Shown: positions 35,101-43,685, counted from the stretch's first letter. The stretch: DNA of 64,000 nucleotides from Photobacterium sp. GJ3 (GCF_018199995.1 NZ_CP073579.1:744001-808000), one strand, 5' to 3'. Numbers and translations are program-made. The notes: generated by a model from the sequence alone, not told the origin.

Positions 35101-35275
35101 TTATCCTCCTAGGCATAATATGCTGAAAAGACTGGTAGCAAAACCAAAGTAAAGCTGCAGTTTTGACATCCATGTGATTTCCCCTGTTACAAAGCAGTTT
35201 CATTGCCAAAACTTCCACAACTTTTTTCCTTCTCTCTTTCGTTGACTTCCCATTTCTTAGCCATTCTAGAGAATA

Positions 35276-35433
35276 TACTCTCTGCGTAGCCGAAGTTGGT
35301 AAAAGTCAGTTTCATCGTGTTTGGGATTCTTACGTACGAAAGCCCAACCATGACGCTTATAGAATCTGAAGGCTCTCGTGTTAGTTCGGCTCACGGAAAG
35401 TCCAGCATCCAAACAACCCGCTTGACTCAAAGT
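35276..35433 (-). pseudogene. GNAT C-terminal fragment
   Basis: The minus strand encodes GCLDAGLSVSRTNTRAFRFY, then KRHGWAFVRKNPKHD, the last third of a GNAT acetyltransferase. The 5' part is gone where the right end of an IS110-type element begins. Confidence 0.65.
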
Positions 35434-35436
35434 GCA

Positions 35437-35610
35437 GTGTAACCCAGAATTCGAACGTGCCTACCAACGGCTTCTGGCTGAAAGAAAGCCCATAAAAGCA
35501 ACCATCATTGCATGCGTCAGGAAGTTGGTTGTCATCCTAAATTCTATGTTGTGCAATGGCATTTTATGGGATGCAAAATCAGCATGATCTTAACGATTGA
35601 TGCCATAGTC
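35437..35610 (+). mobile_element. Right-end remnant of an IS110/IS1111-type element
   Basis: NPEFERAYQRLLAERKPIKA, then IIACVRKLVVILNSM and WDAKSA-stop (35585-35587), is the C-terminus of an IS110-family transposase. The same sequence recurs at 38404-38551. It ends next to the attC core TTTGTTATG. Confidence 0.8.
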
Positions 35611-35625
35611 GTTTGTTATGTGAAT

Positions 35626-35976
35626 TTAGCAAGTTGTATGCTCCGTTAACGCCTTATATATTGCAGAAAACAAACTAACTTTCGTATCTTTCGGTTGCCT
35701 ATACAACCATGATTCAACAATAGCCCACAGCCCATCTTGAACAGGCTTACCTACGTCATTCTTGGGTAAGCATACTTCAACTTTTGCTGTATCTAAGCTT
35801 TGTACAACTGCTGACATATATCCTTGACACCATTTATCTTGCGCCGAACATGAAGAGATTATCATCATAGGTTCAACTTCTAAGCCTCTTTCAAGTGCCT
35901 CCCTAATTAAATCTCGTCCATCGCTTGCGCTTGAACAACAAGAAATAGACATCATTAGCAAAAACAAATACTTCAA
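35626..35976 (-). CDS. Cassette: secreted Rap1a/Tai-like protein
   Basis: The 116-residue protein has a signal peptide (MKYLFLLMMSISCCSSA) and a mature region with CSAQDKWCQGYMSAVVQSLD and VCLPKND, followed by AIVESWLYRQPKD. This pattern of cysteines with a W-C-x-G-Y segment resembles Rap1a/Tai immunity-type proteins, which protect against type VI amidase effectors. No cognate effector lies nearby. The assignment is tentative. Confidence 0.5.
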   Translation of the reverse strand: MKYLFLLMMSISCCSSASDGRDLIREALERGLEVEPMMIISSCSAQDKWCQGYMSAVVQSLDTAKVEVCLPKNDVGKPVQDGLWAIVESWLYRQPKDTKVSLFSAIYKALTEHTTC

Positions 35977-35999
35977 ACTTTCACCTTTTCATATAACGA

Positions 36000-36310
36000 A
36001 TGAGATGGAAACCCCTCATCAGGCTTTGCCACACTTGGTCAGTCTAATGACAAAATCACCGGAGGCCACCATGCCACCATCTGTCTATGGCATTGACTTA
36101 GCCAAACATCGCTTCAGTATCCATGGTGAGGATCACCAAGGCAAGCTGTTGATCCACAGAACAATATCACGATCAAAAGCTCTCTCGACATTTGCCAATA
36201 TCACGCCAGCAATTGATGGGATGGAAGCCTGTTGCGCCTCTCATTACTGGGCCCGAGAACTGGCGAAGCTCGGCCATACGCTAAAGATCATCTGCATGGC
36301 ACTTCAGCAC
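36000..36310 (+). mobile_element. Left-end remnant of an IS110/IS1111-type element
   Basis: After the left end (AATGAGATGGAAACCCCTCATC region) an ATG at 36071 opens PPSVYGIDLAKHRFSIHGED, the N-terminal DEDD-type start of an IS110 transposase, continuing to GMEACCASHYWARELAKLGH. It then breaks into half of an attC site. Confidence 0.8.
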
Positions 36311-36372
36311 CAATATCAATGCAAACCAAAAATGCCACGCGTACTGTATCATTCTTAATTTGTTTGTTATAT
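36310..36372 (-). repeat. Half attC site fused to an IS110 remnant
   Basis: The minus strand runs ATAACAAACAAATTAAGAAT, GTACGCGTGGCATTTTTGG and GCATTGATATTGGTGC; the right-hand core is missing, replaced by IS sequence. Confidence 0.6.
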
Positions 36373-36632
36373 GCCTTTACGACTTACCCAAATACTTCGA
36401 TAAGAAGCTACTGACTTGCTCATGGCAAAGACCAATATCAACCTTTATACCTGCTTGCTCAAGGATAGTTATACCCTTGCCACGATTACGTTTGTCTGGA
36501 TCAAGCATTGAAACCACAACATACTTGATGCCTGACTCAGCGAGAGTTTTTGCGCACGCAGGTGTACGACCAACAAAAGAACAAGGCTCTAAAGTGACGT
36601 AGGCGACTACACCGTCCAGTAACCCATCATAT

Positions 36633-37873
36633 CAGGGCAAGATCACGAACGTTTTTTGAACAAAATAGATCAGTTTGACGATCAAGGCTGGCTGTGATCA
36701 TATACTCCCCTTTTTACGGGAGTTCCTGATGCATATCGATGCTTTTTCTCAATTCTTTTCAGTGATTCAAGACCCACGGCAGTCAGCAAAAATATCGTAC
36801 CCACTGTTCGACATTTTGTTTCTGACCGTATGCGCCACCATTGCTGGTATGGAGGGCTGGGAAGATATCGAAGACTTTGGCGAAGCTCACCTCAATTGGC
36901 TGCAGGACAAAGGACTTTTTCGCCAGGGCATCCCTGTCCATGACACGATTGCCAGGGTTGTTTCTTCCATTGAGCCTGACCAGTTTCAAGACTGCTTTTT
37001 AAAATGGATGCAGGCAGCCAACGTCCATTCGAATGGCGAGCTTATTGCTATTGACGGCAAGGTGTTACGCAGCTCCTATAACCGAGAAGATCGGCAATCA
37101 ACGCTCCACATGGTCAGTGCTTTTGCGACAGCCAACGGCGTTGTCATGGGACAAGTTAAAACCCAAGATAAGTCCAATGAAATCACCGCCATCCCTGAGC
37201 TGCTCAAGCTGTTAGATATCAAAGGTTGTCTTGTCTCTATCGATGCGATGGGCTGTCAAACCGATATCGCCAAGCAGATAGTTGAGCAAGGTGGCGATTA
37301 CCTATTAGCAGTCAAAGGCAACCAAAAAAGCCTGGCTAAAGCAGTACAAAAAGCGTTGGCGCCATTGCTCGAAAAAAGCCCAGCGTGTGACATCGAGCGC
37401 GGACATGGGCGTATTGAAGCGCGCGAATACCACGTCATGCCAGCGCAGGAGTTGAAGACAGATTTCCCTGATTGGAAAGGGCTTCAAAGCGTCGGTGTTG
37501 CTATTGGTTATCGTATTGACTCAGCAGGGAAAGAATCGCTGGAGTACCGCTACTACATTAGCTCTGCGGTGCTCACCCCCGAACGTTTTGCCGATGCAGT
37601 CCGAGGTCACTGGGAAATCGAAAATCGGTTGCACTGGGTGCTTGATGTCACGATGAAGGAAGATGCTTGCCAAATCTATCGTGGCAATGCCGCCGAACTC
37701 CTGGCTGGTGTGCGTCACATGGCGCTTAACATGCTTCGATTAGAAACAAGCAAAAAGGCGAGTATCAGGCGCAGGCAAAAAATAGCTGCCATGAATATAG
37801 CCTATTTGGAGCAAGTAATATTGGCGGGAATCCAAGGTTTGGATAAAAACTGAGCATACGTGCTCTCGCCCTG
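36633..37873 (+). mobile_element. ISAs1-family element, copy B (1241 bp)
   Basis: The same ends as copy A occur in opposite orientation. A perfect 10-bp duplication, CCCATCATAT, flanks it (36623-36632 and 37874-37883). Confidence 0.93.
36729..37853 (+). CDS. ISAs1-family transposase, copy B
   Basis: This is the same 374-residue transposase as in copy A, starting MHIDAFSQFF, with two substitutions near the C-terminus (PERFADAVRG instead of PEGFADAVRG, and SIRRRQKI instead of SIRRKQKI). All acidic catalytic positions are kept. Confidence 0.92.
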   Translation: MHIDAFSQFFSVIQDPRQSAKISYPLFDILFLTVCATIAGMEGWEDIEDFGEAHLNWLQDKGLFRQGIPVHDTIARVVSSIEPDQFQDCFLKWMQAANVHSNGELIAIDGKVLRSSYNREDRQSTLHMVSAFATANGVVMGQVKTQDKSNEITAIPELLKLLDIKGCLVSIDAMGCQTDIAKQIVEQGGDYLLAVKGNQKSLAKAVQKALAPLLEKSPACDIERGHGRIEAREYHVMPAQELKTDFPDWKGLQSVGVAIGYRIDSAGKESLEYRYYISSAVLTPERFADAVRGHWEIENRLHWVLDVTMKEDACQIYRGNAAELLAGVRHMALNMLRLETSKKASIRRRQKIAAMNIAYLEQVILAGIQGLDKN

Positions 37874-38085
37874 CCCATCATATGCATTGAGTGCTTGTAC
37901 TTCGGCATGGTTTCCTCCAATGGCTTGAGTATACCCCTCAGAGACCACCATATTATCTTTAACAAAAACGCAGCCAACAGGTGGATTTGGAACACAATCA
38001 GGCAAAGCGCTTTTAGATATTTCTAAAGCTCTCAGCATATACTTTTCTGACATTATTCCGCATTCCTTGTTCTGGCATTTAACGA

Positions 38086-38570
38086 ATGAAATGGACTCCC
38101 CCTTATCAGGCTTTGCCACACTTGGACAAAATCACGGAGGCCACCATGTCACCATCTGTCTATGGCATTGACTTAGCCAAACATCGCTTCAGTATCCACG
38201 GTGAGGATCACCAAGGCAAGCTGTTGATCCACAAATCAATATCCCGCCAGCAATTATCGGGAGGGAAGCCTGCGGAGCCTCTCATTACTGGGCCCGAGAA
38301 CTGGCGAAGCTCGGCCATACGCCATAGATCATGGCGTGGAAGTATGTGGCACCTTCAGTATCAGACCAGTTCTACACATAGCGATGTTTTGCTATGCAGT
38401 GTAACCCTGTTTTTAAAGGCACGTATCAACGACTTCTTGCTGAAGGAATACCCGAAAAGTGGCGATCATTGCATGGGTCAGGAAAATAGTTGTCATCCTA
38501 AATTCTATGTTGTGCAATGGCATTTTATGGGATGCAAAATCAGCATGATTTAACGATTGATGCCATAGTC
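38086..38570 (+). mobile_element. Internally deleted IS110/IS1111-type element
   Basis: The left end and N-terminal coding part (SVYGIDLAKHRFSIHGEDHQ, 38146-38230) are followed after about 200 bases by the right-end coding part (38404-38551, RLLAEGIPEKW..., SMLCNGILWDAKSA). Most of the transposase is missing. Both termini sit in attC sequence (TTAACG at the left, GTTTGTTAG at the right), so this is a short non-autonomous derivative. Confidence 0.75.
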
Positions 38571-38575
38571 GTTTG

Positions 38576-39160
38576 TTAGAGTTTTGCTATCGTCGTACTG
38601 CTATTAACAAACATCAGTTGCTCAACGACTCTAAACTCTGCAACTTCGTAATTGAGCGACGCCTCGAAAGCAGTGTGTATTTCTTTAAATTTTGGTTCTG
38701 ATGCTACCCGTCCACATAAGTCTAAGTATTCCCAGTACAAATCTACTTTTTCAATAATGTACTTGTGAGACTTACCGAGAAGGAAATAGCACACCCTGCT
38801 GTCCCAAATAGCATAAACACTTGGGTTTACGAAATGTAGAAGTTTTGAAACACCAACAAGCGAGTTGTTTACCAGTAATTTTAAAGCAAGAATTTCATCA
38901 GTTGAAATTCGTTCAGGCAACTTTGCTTTGTTTAGTATATTCAGCGATTCTTCAAAGTTATTCGACTTGAAGTTCATGATTGTTGGCATCCACCCATAAG
39001 TGAAATTTGCACCAATAACCAAGTCTTGCTCTGTAAGAATATCCTTGTCACTAAAATACTTTACGAAGTGACGATAAGAACGGTGATATGTGTGCTCAGG
39101 GTCTTCTCTTGTCAAAGAGTCAGAGAACCTCAAGATATCTTTAATTTCAATGTTCTTCAT
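38576..39160 (-). CDS. Cassette: hypothetical protein
   Basis: The 194-residue protein is mainly helical by composition. It includes EEVLNILNKAKLPERISTDE-like helices, LVGVSKLLHFVNPSVYAIWDSRVCYFL and a C-terminal EVAEFRVVEQLMFV. The segment KLLHFVNPSVYAIWDSRV is reminiscent of helical DNA-glycosylase-like or uncharacterised cassette proteins, but I cannot assign it. No signal peptide or membrane helix is seen. Confidence 0.65.
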   Translation of the reverse strand: MKNIEIKDILRFSDSLTREDPEHTYHRSYRHFVKYFSDKDILTEQDLVIGANFTYGWMPTIMNFKSNNFEESLNILNKAKLPERISTDEILALKLLVNNSLVGVSKLLHFVNPSVYAIWDSRVCYFLLGKSHKYIIEKVDLYWEYLDLCGRVASEPKFKEIHTAFEASLNYEVAEFRVVEQLMFVNSSTTIAKL

Positions 39161-39182
39161 AGTTTCCTAAAAATTCTAACGA

Positions 39183-39430
39183 ATGACATGCCCTCCACCT
39201 CATCTGGCTTTGCCACACTTGGTCAGTCTGATTACAAAATCACGGAGGCCATCATGTCACCATCTGTCTATGGCATTGATTGAATCAAACATCGCTTCAG
39301 TATCCACGGTGAGGTTCATCAAGGCAAGCTGTTGATCCAAAAACAATATCACGATCAAAAGCTCTCTCGACATTTGCCAATATCCCGCCAGCAATCATCG
39401 GGATGGAAGCCTGCGGAGCCTCTCATTGCT
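39183..39430 (+). mobile_element. Left-end remnant of an IS110/IS1111-type element
   Basis: The left end, ATG at 39254 and SVYGID are present, but a stop replaces the next codon (GATTGA) and frameshifts follow. The remnant breaks near 39430 into part of an attC site. Confidence 0.75.
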
Positions 39431-39475
39431 GGGCTCGGGAGCGTGCCGAATCTGCTTGACTGTTTGTTTTGCACT
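39430..39475 (-). repeat. Half attC site fused to an IS110 remnant
   Basis: The minus strand reads AAACAGTCAAGCAGATTCGG and CACGC before the IS sequence begins; the right-hand core is lost. Confidence 0.5.
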
Positions 39476-39522
39476 CAACTGACATGGGCACATGAACTCG
39501 GCTTAGTTACTTTATTCTTGAA

Positions 39523-39807
39523 CTATCGACCATGCTTAATCTTGTTCAACTCATCTTTAAGAAAATGAGTTTTCTCTAGGTCCACGCCATGAATGTTTGC
39601 TAAAGCACATATATAGTAAAGAACGTCATACAGCTCTTCCGCAATGCTCCCCTTGAGATCCGAAATTTCGGGTTGTCCAGTTTTTTCTTTAAAGATTGAT
39701 TCAGAAAGCTCACCGACTTCTTCGACTAATTTAAGAAAGTATTTGTGTGCTAATTCTGGGTTGTGATCAACCGTTTTAATATAGCTTTGCAACTCTGATA
39801 ATGTCAT
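39523..39807 (-). CDS. Cassette: MazG-like nucleotide pyrophosphohydrolase
   Basis: The 94-residue protein has the all-alpha NTP pyrophosphatase (MazG-like) pattern: FLKLVEEVGELSESIFKE with EExxE and, further on, IAEELYDVLYYICALANIHGVD with ExxD. Such enzymes hydrolyse NTPs to NMP and pyrophosphate and can cleanse or tune nucleotide pools. The ATG at 39807 follows AGGGA; a longer frame to 39843 lacks a site. Confidence 0.82.
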   Translation of the reverse strand: MTLSELQSYIKTVDHNPELAHKYFLKLVEEVGELSESIFKEKTGQPEISDLKGSIAEELYDVLYYICALANIHGVDLEKTHFLKDELNKIKHGR

Positions 39808-39840
39808 AAAGTCCCTATTAATCAATTTTATGTACTGGCG

Positions 39841-39958
39841 CATAACGCCGCATCAATGGGCGACAATGCTCTACCAAAAAACCAAACCATTTCGCCTTAG
39901 ACACTAAACCCTAATTAACACTGAAAGCGTCAGGAGTCCCTCTTAAACGTATAGTTAG
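39841..39958 (-). repeat. attC site
   Basis: The minus strand runs CCTAACTATACGTTTAAGAG, GGGTTTAGTGTCTAAGG and ends CGCCCATTGATGCGGCGTTATG. It is one of the clearest sites in the array. Confidence 0.75.
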
Positions 39959-39960
39959 GT

Positions 39961-40572
39961 TCATTTATTTGCTGAGCGTACTGCCTTTTCAATTTTTTCC
40001 CTGTGTTTTATTTCCCATTCAGATAACGTCAATAAAGCTTCTGCATTTGCTTTCTCTGAGGCTAATTGATATACATCATCTAATCTCGACTGAGGGATAA
40101 CAACAATGCCTTCGACATCAGCAACAACAATATCTCCTGTTGAAACTCTGACACCTCCACAAGTGATGGGAGCACCAAGCTCTGAGTACACATCTTTTTT
40201 CCCAGGGACCGGATATAAACCCTTCGCAAAAACAGGAAATTGCATATTCTCAATGTCGCTTAAGTCCCTAATTACACCATCAATAACGAAACCTTTTATC
40301 CCTCTTCGCTTAGCGACTGCGCATACATTACCTCCCGCAACCGCGTATTCGTTGTCCACACCATCAACGATAACAATAGAACCTTTAGGAGCTTCGTATA
40401 TGGCCGAGTGGAGCATTAAATTGTCTCCTGAAGCCAACTGAACCGTAAATGCTTTTCCAAATATTCTAGGTATTCTCTGCCAAATAGGACGAATACTGAA
40501 ATCCATAAAGTGTTCACGACTTAATACGTTCCCATAGTCTGTTGTCGCTAATTTTGAAAAATCCTGTTTCAC
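39961..40572 (-). CDS. Cassette: RraA-like / HMG aldolase-family protein
   Basis: The 203-residue protein belongs to the RraA/demethylmenaquinone methyltransferase-like family. The core is GKAFTVQLASGDNLMLHSAI, GSIVIVDGVDNEYAVAGGNVCAVAKRRGIKGFVIDGVIRD, and PITCGGVRVSTGDIVVADVEGIVVIP. The family includes RNase E regulators and 4-hydroxy-4-methyl-2-oxoglutarate aldolases. Presence of GGxV...A and the RD pair (VIDGVIRD) leaves a metal-dependent aldolase function possible. Confidence 0.82.
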   Translation of the reverse strand: MKQDFSKLATTDYGNVLSREHFMDFSIRPIWQRIPRIFGKAFTVQLASGDNLMLHSAIYEAPKGSIVIVDGVDNEYAVAGGNVCAVAKRRGIKGFVIDGVIRDLSDIENMQFPVFAKGLYPVPGKKDVYSELGAPITCGGVRVSTGDIVVADVEGIVVIPQSRLDDVYQLASEKANAEALLTLSEWEIKHREKIEKAVRSANK

Positions 40573-40824
40573 ATTTAAACTCCATATTTAAAATAAATCT
40601 AACGCATTGCACTGCGAGATTATTTATCATTTATTAACCTTGTTAAAAACTCGATACCACCTACCCTATTTTTTCTAAGGATATCTATCACTATGTCTCC
40701 TTGAGGAGTATTTTCTATGGTAATACTCTCTTGAAATTGCCACTCTGAATTTGGTTTATTCGGATTTCTTTCGTTCACAAAGTAAGTGTAATAGTCATTT
40801 CTTGCTTTTGCTCTAGTACACTTT

Positions 40825-42214
40825 CATAGACAGGACCTTAAGCATTAAGCTTTTCATAAATTCCATCTAAGGTTCTGTCTTTCTTGGATTTTCTCTGAGC
40901 TGCTTTGCGAGCATTCATTGATATATATACCATAGCCCATTCCAGTCGCCCTGATATTTCAGACCTTGCTTGGTGCATCAAGCTTTCCAATATTGGAAGT
41001 AGCCAAACATCAACATTTTTTGCCGCTTTTAATACAGATACTGACGGCAGGCTGGTTATGGCAATACTTCGCCGAACAATCAGCGCTAGCAAACTGGCCC
41101 AAATCAGCCCCTCAGCAATGGCTTTTTGTGCCGTTACAAAACGACGCCAATTCGTATGCGACTTTAACTCCTTGAATAGCAACTCAATTTGCCATCGGCA
41201 CCGATAGAGCGCCATGATATCGTCTGCTGAAAATTGTGATGTCGGCAAGTTTGTCAACCACAGACAAAAACGCTTTTCTTCAGCGAACCATCGACGCACC
41301 ACCCGGAACTCGTACTTTCCTCGCTTGCATCTCAGGTCAAGAACTTCGGAGCGGTTAGTTTTTCGGCTAATATCCTTGAGTTTCATATCTATTAATCTTG
41401 GTAAACGCCGACCATTGCCATTGTGGGCACTAACAATTGTTGGGTTCAGTGATTTACCGCCACGGACGATAAAATGGCCGTTATGACGAGAAAGTTGCTC
41501 GAAATAGCTAAAATCCACATAGCCAGCATCGGCTAAAAGCAATTTTTTCTCTAGGTTGCCAGGTGTGGGCAAGTACGTCCGCTCAGATGCTGTATCTGCC
41601 GTTACTGTCATCGTTTTTGGTGACTGGTCAAACAGCGACATGGTCATATGACATTCAATCGCAGCAGGATAGTTTTTGAAGCGGCTTGGAAAAACCTCAC
41701 GAAGTCCGTCGTGAACTCGAAAAGAACTGCCATCCTGCAGAATAACATCGTCGAAATGAGATAAATTTGCTGGCATTGAACGCGAACTCTTCTGGAACAG
41801 CTGAACTATTGCAAATTTGACCAGCTCTTTCATAAAGTCGGCAAAACTATCTTTTCGCAACTGGTTATGAAAAGGCTTATAAGCCACATTTTGCTTTTCA
41901 CTCAGACACATCCCGTTGAACTGGCGATGAAGGTCGGCAATGGCGTGGCAATTGCCCTTGCTCAAAGCCGCGAGAAGGCTGAGTACCAATTGTTGAGGCT
42001 GAATTGCTCTGGCCCGCTGAGTAAAACCACACTTTCTTGCAGTTTTTTCGAGAAAACTGGCATCGAAGAATTGCACCAGTTGCTTTTTTAAAGAGATAAT
42101 CGTCATCGGCTTCACGGTTGATTCTGGTTGTTTGTTTGGCGACGATTATCAGATCATAAGTGAAGCCTTTTTTCTATCTAAAATATGGGGTTAGAGCTAA
42201 AGATCCTGTCTATG
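40825..42214 (-). mobile_element. IS4-family element, copy 2 (1390 bp)
   Basis: Identical in length and ends to copy 1 but inverted. A perfect 10-bp duplication, AGTACACTTT, flanks it (40815-40824 and 42215-42224). Confidence 0.93.
40838..42115 (-). CDS. IS4-family transposase, copy 2
   Basis: The 425-residue product is identical to that of copy 1, with the Y-(2)-R-(3)-E-(6)-K signature intact. Both copies should be able to move. Confidence 0.93.
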   Translation of the reverse strand: MKPMTIISLKKQLVQFFDASFLEKTARKCGFTQRARAIQPQQLVLSLLAALSKGNCHAIADLHRQFNGMCLSEKQNVAYKPFHNQLRKDSFADFMKELVKFAIVQLFQKSSRSMPANLSHFDDVILQDGSSFRVHDGLREVFPSRFKNYPAAIECHMTMSLFDQSPKTMTVTADTASERTYLPTPGNLEKKLLLADAGYVDFSYFEQLSRHNGHFIVRGGKSLNPTIVSAHNGNGRRLPRLIDMKLKDISRKTNRSEVLDLRCKRGKYEFRVVRRWFAEEKRFCLWLTNLPTSQFSADDIMALYRCRWQIELLFKELKSHTNWRRFVTAQKAIAEGLIWASLLALIVRRSIAITSLPSVSVLKAAKNVDVWLLPILESLMHQARSEISGRLEWAMVYISMNARKAAQRKSKKDRTLDGIYEKLNA

Positions 42215-42349
42215 AGTACACTTTAGCAGCGCGTCTCGGAGCCAAGGGTACTCCGAATTTCGATACTCAGACGATTCGATCAGCCACGTTGGGTCATAGT
42301 CTTTCCATCGTTTAAAGATCATTTATTCCTCTGCTGAATTCACATAATG

Positions 42350-42650
42350 AATGACATGCCTCCCCCTCATCAGGCTTTGCCACACTTGGACGAAATCACC
42401 GGAGGCCATCATGTCACCATCTGTCTATGGCATTGATTTAGCCAAACATCGCTTCAGTATCCACGGTGAGGATCACCAAGGCAAGCTGTTGATCCACAAA
42501 ACAATATCACGATCAAAAGTTCTCTCGACATTTGCCATTATCCCGCCAGCAATTATCGGGATGGAAGCCTGCGGTGCCTCTCATTACTGGACCCGAGAAC
42601 TGGCGAAGCTCGGCCATACGCCAAAGATCATGGCGTCGAAGTATGTGGCA
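42350..42650 (+). mobile_element. Left-end remnant of an IS110/IS1111-type element
   Basis: The left end (AATGACATGCCTCCCCCTCATC region) and the N-terminal coding part from ATG 42411 (SVYGIDLAKHRFSIHGEDHQ) through GMEACGASHYWTRELAKLGH to MASKYV are intact. Then it breaks into a truncated cassette gene. Confidence 0.82.
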
Positions 42651-42799
42651 GAAATCTCCAGTTTAGACTGTCTCAGCATAGGGGAAGTGGACATTTGCTC
42701 TTTGGTAAAACACCCGCCACCTAAAATTGAGCCTTCAGGGACTTCTTCGAAACTATTTAGATCGCAATCTTCTTTTTCTGCGAAAAATGTAACGTCCAT
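42650..42799 (-). pseudogene. Truncated cassette gene, N-terminal part
   Basis: From ATG 42799 (AAAGGA upstream) the frame reads MDVTFFAEKEDCDLNSFEEV, then PEGSILGGGCFTKEQMSTS, about 50 residues, before it runs into the IS110 remnant. The 3' part is gone. Family not recognised. Confidence 0.5.
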
Positions 42800-42819
42800 A
42801 CTCAATCCTTTAGGTATTT

Positions 42820-42915
42820 ATAACGCCTTGCTAATGGGCCGCCGAAGCAACACGTAGGCTGTCCCGTGGAAGCCGCGCCTTTTGCGGCCGGAACGTAATT
42901 GAGAAACTTGTTAGT
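42820..42915 (-). repeat. attC site
   Basis: The minus strand runs AACTAACAAGTTTCTCAATT, GGCCGCAAAAGGCGCGGC and ends GGCCCATTAGCAAGGCGTTAT. Confidence 0.7.
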
Positions 42916-43585
42916 TGTAATATGGCTCCATGACCATTGAAACTTTAAACTCATCAAAAATACATATACTTAAGATACACGCTCCAGTCCAAACCCTATC
43001 ATCATCCAGGATATAAACAAACGTATAATAAAATATATTCTTATTTTCACCATGGGAGTCGTTTCTATCAAATAAGCCAAGAAGTTCTTCATGCTTTTCT
43101 AAATCTTCTTGCTCAGCATCTTCTTTAATCAAGAAGTGAGGAGCAATACTAACCCTACCTTTCCACACCTCTTTTTCATGGTGGTAATACAACCCTCTAG
43201 CAAGGCTACCAAAAAAACCATATACCCGCTCTAAATCAATTTCATGAGAAACAGAAGAAATAGTAATATTATTTGGTAAAACAATAATTGCAGGCTCAGG
43301 GTTAGCCTCAACGGTCTTTTTTAACCTTGAATTTCTAGCTATAGCTCTTTCACTTGATGATTTAACTTCATCAAGATCCTTCCTAAGCATCAAATCAGCA
43401 GACCTGCCAAGTACTATTTTCACATATTCGTCGTCTTTAGATTTATCTCCATTATGTTCATCGCAAGAAGGAACCGTAAAAAGATGATCTCTATTATCTT
43501 TCGGAAAAAATGCTTTTGGTGGTATATGCTCTTTGGAGGTGGCTTTTTCTCCACAGAAGTAGCATATATTTTCAATATTACTCAT
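42911..43585 (-). CDS. Cassette: HNH-like endonuclease-domain protein
   Basis: The 224-residue protein (start MSNIENICYFC; AAGGAAG site) opens with an HNH-like zinc-stabilised motif: CYFCGEKATSKEHIPPKAFF and VPSCDEHN, that is CxxC ... EHIPP ... CxxHN. The remaining 150 residues are unrecognised. HNH proteins of this kind occur in defence and mobile contexts. Nuclease activity is inferred from the motif only. Confidence 0.65.
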   Translation of the reverse strand: MSNIENICYFCGEKATSKEHIPPKAFFPKDNRDHLFTVPSCDEHNGDKSKDDEYVKIVLGRSADLMLRKDLDEVKSSSERAIARNSRLKKTVEANPEPAIIVLPNNITISSVSHEIDLERVYGFFGSLARGLYYHHEKEVWKGRVSIAPHFLIKEDAEQEDLEKHEELLGLFDRNDSHGENKNIFYYTFVYILDDDRVWTGACILSICIFDEFKVSMVMEPYYN

Positions 43586-43599
43586 TGGCTTCCTTTGCA

Positions 43600-43685
43600 A
43601 CTAATGCCGCAAGCAGCTGCGGCTTTGTAATGGATTTTATCGGTAGCGTTTAACCGCAAAAAAAGGAACGGAAAAGCCGTCAGAC
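43600..43685 (-). repeat. attC site
   Basis: The minus strand runs from GACGGCTTTTCCGTTCC to AGCCGCAGCTGCTTGCGGC and ATTAGTTGC, with a GCCGCA palindrome near the right core. Confidence 0.55.

Larger units (their letters stand above)
36377..38053 (-). pseudogene. Cassette RibD-type deaminase gene split by ISAs1
   Basis: Residues 1-60 (38053-37874: MSEKYMLRALEISKSA to the zinc motif GGNHAEVQALNAYDG) join in frame to residues 61-141 (36622-36377: VVAYVTLEPCSFVGRTPACA to the end) once ISAs1 and one CCCATCATAT copy are removed. HAE and PCxxxxxxxxC form the cytidine-deaminase-fold zinc site of RibD-like pyrimidine deaminases. A stand-alone deaminase domain of 141 residues is rebuilt. It is inactive now. 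Confidence 0.85.
40620..42322 (-). pseudogene. Cassette gene split by an IS4-type element
   Basis: Residues 1-36 (42322-42215, MIFKRWKDYDPTWLIESSEY to LLKCT) join in frame to residues 37-100 (40814-40620, ARNDYYTYFVNERNPNKPNS to LTRLINDK) after removal of the IS4 copy and one AGTACACTTT. The result is a 100-residue protein of unknown family, without membrane segments. It ends beside an ATGCGTTAG attC core. Confidence 0.82.

Noticed and set aside
32319..37873. Composite transposon made of two ISAs1 copies
   Set aside because: Each copy has its own, different 10-bp duplication and the two interrupt different genes, so they inserted one by one.
42345..42905. Intact IS110 transposase encoded by the frame at 42351-42857
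   Set aside because: Only the first 80 codons are transposase; the remainder reads antisense through another cassette gene.
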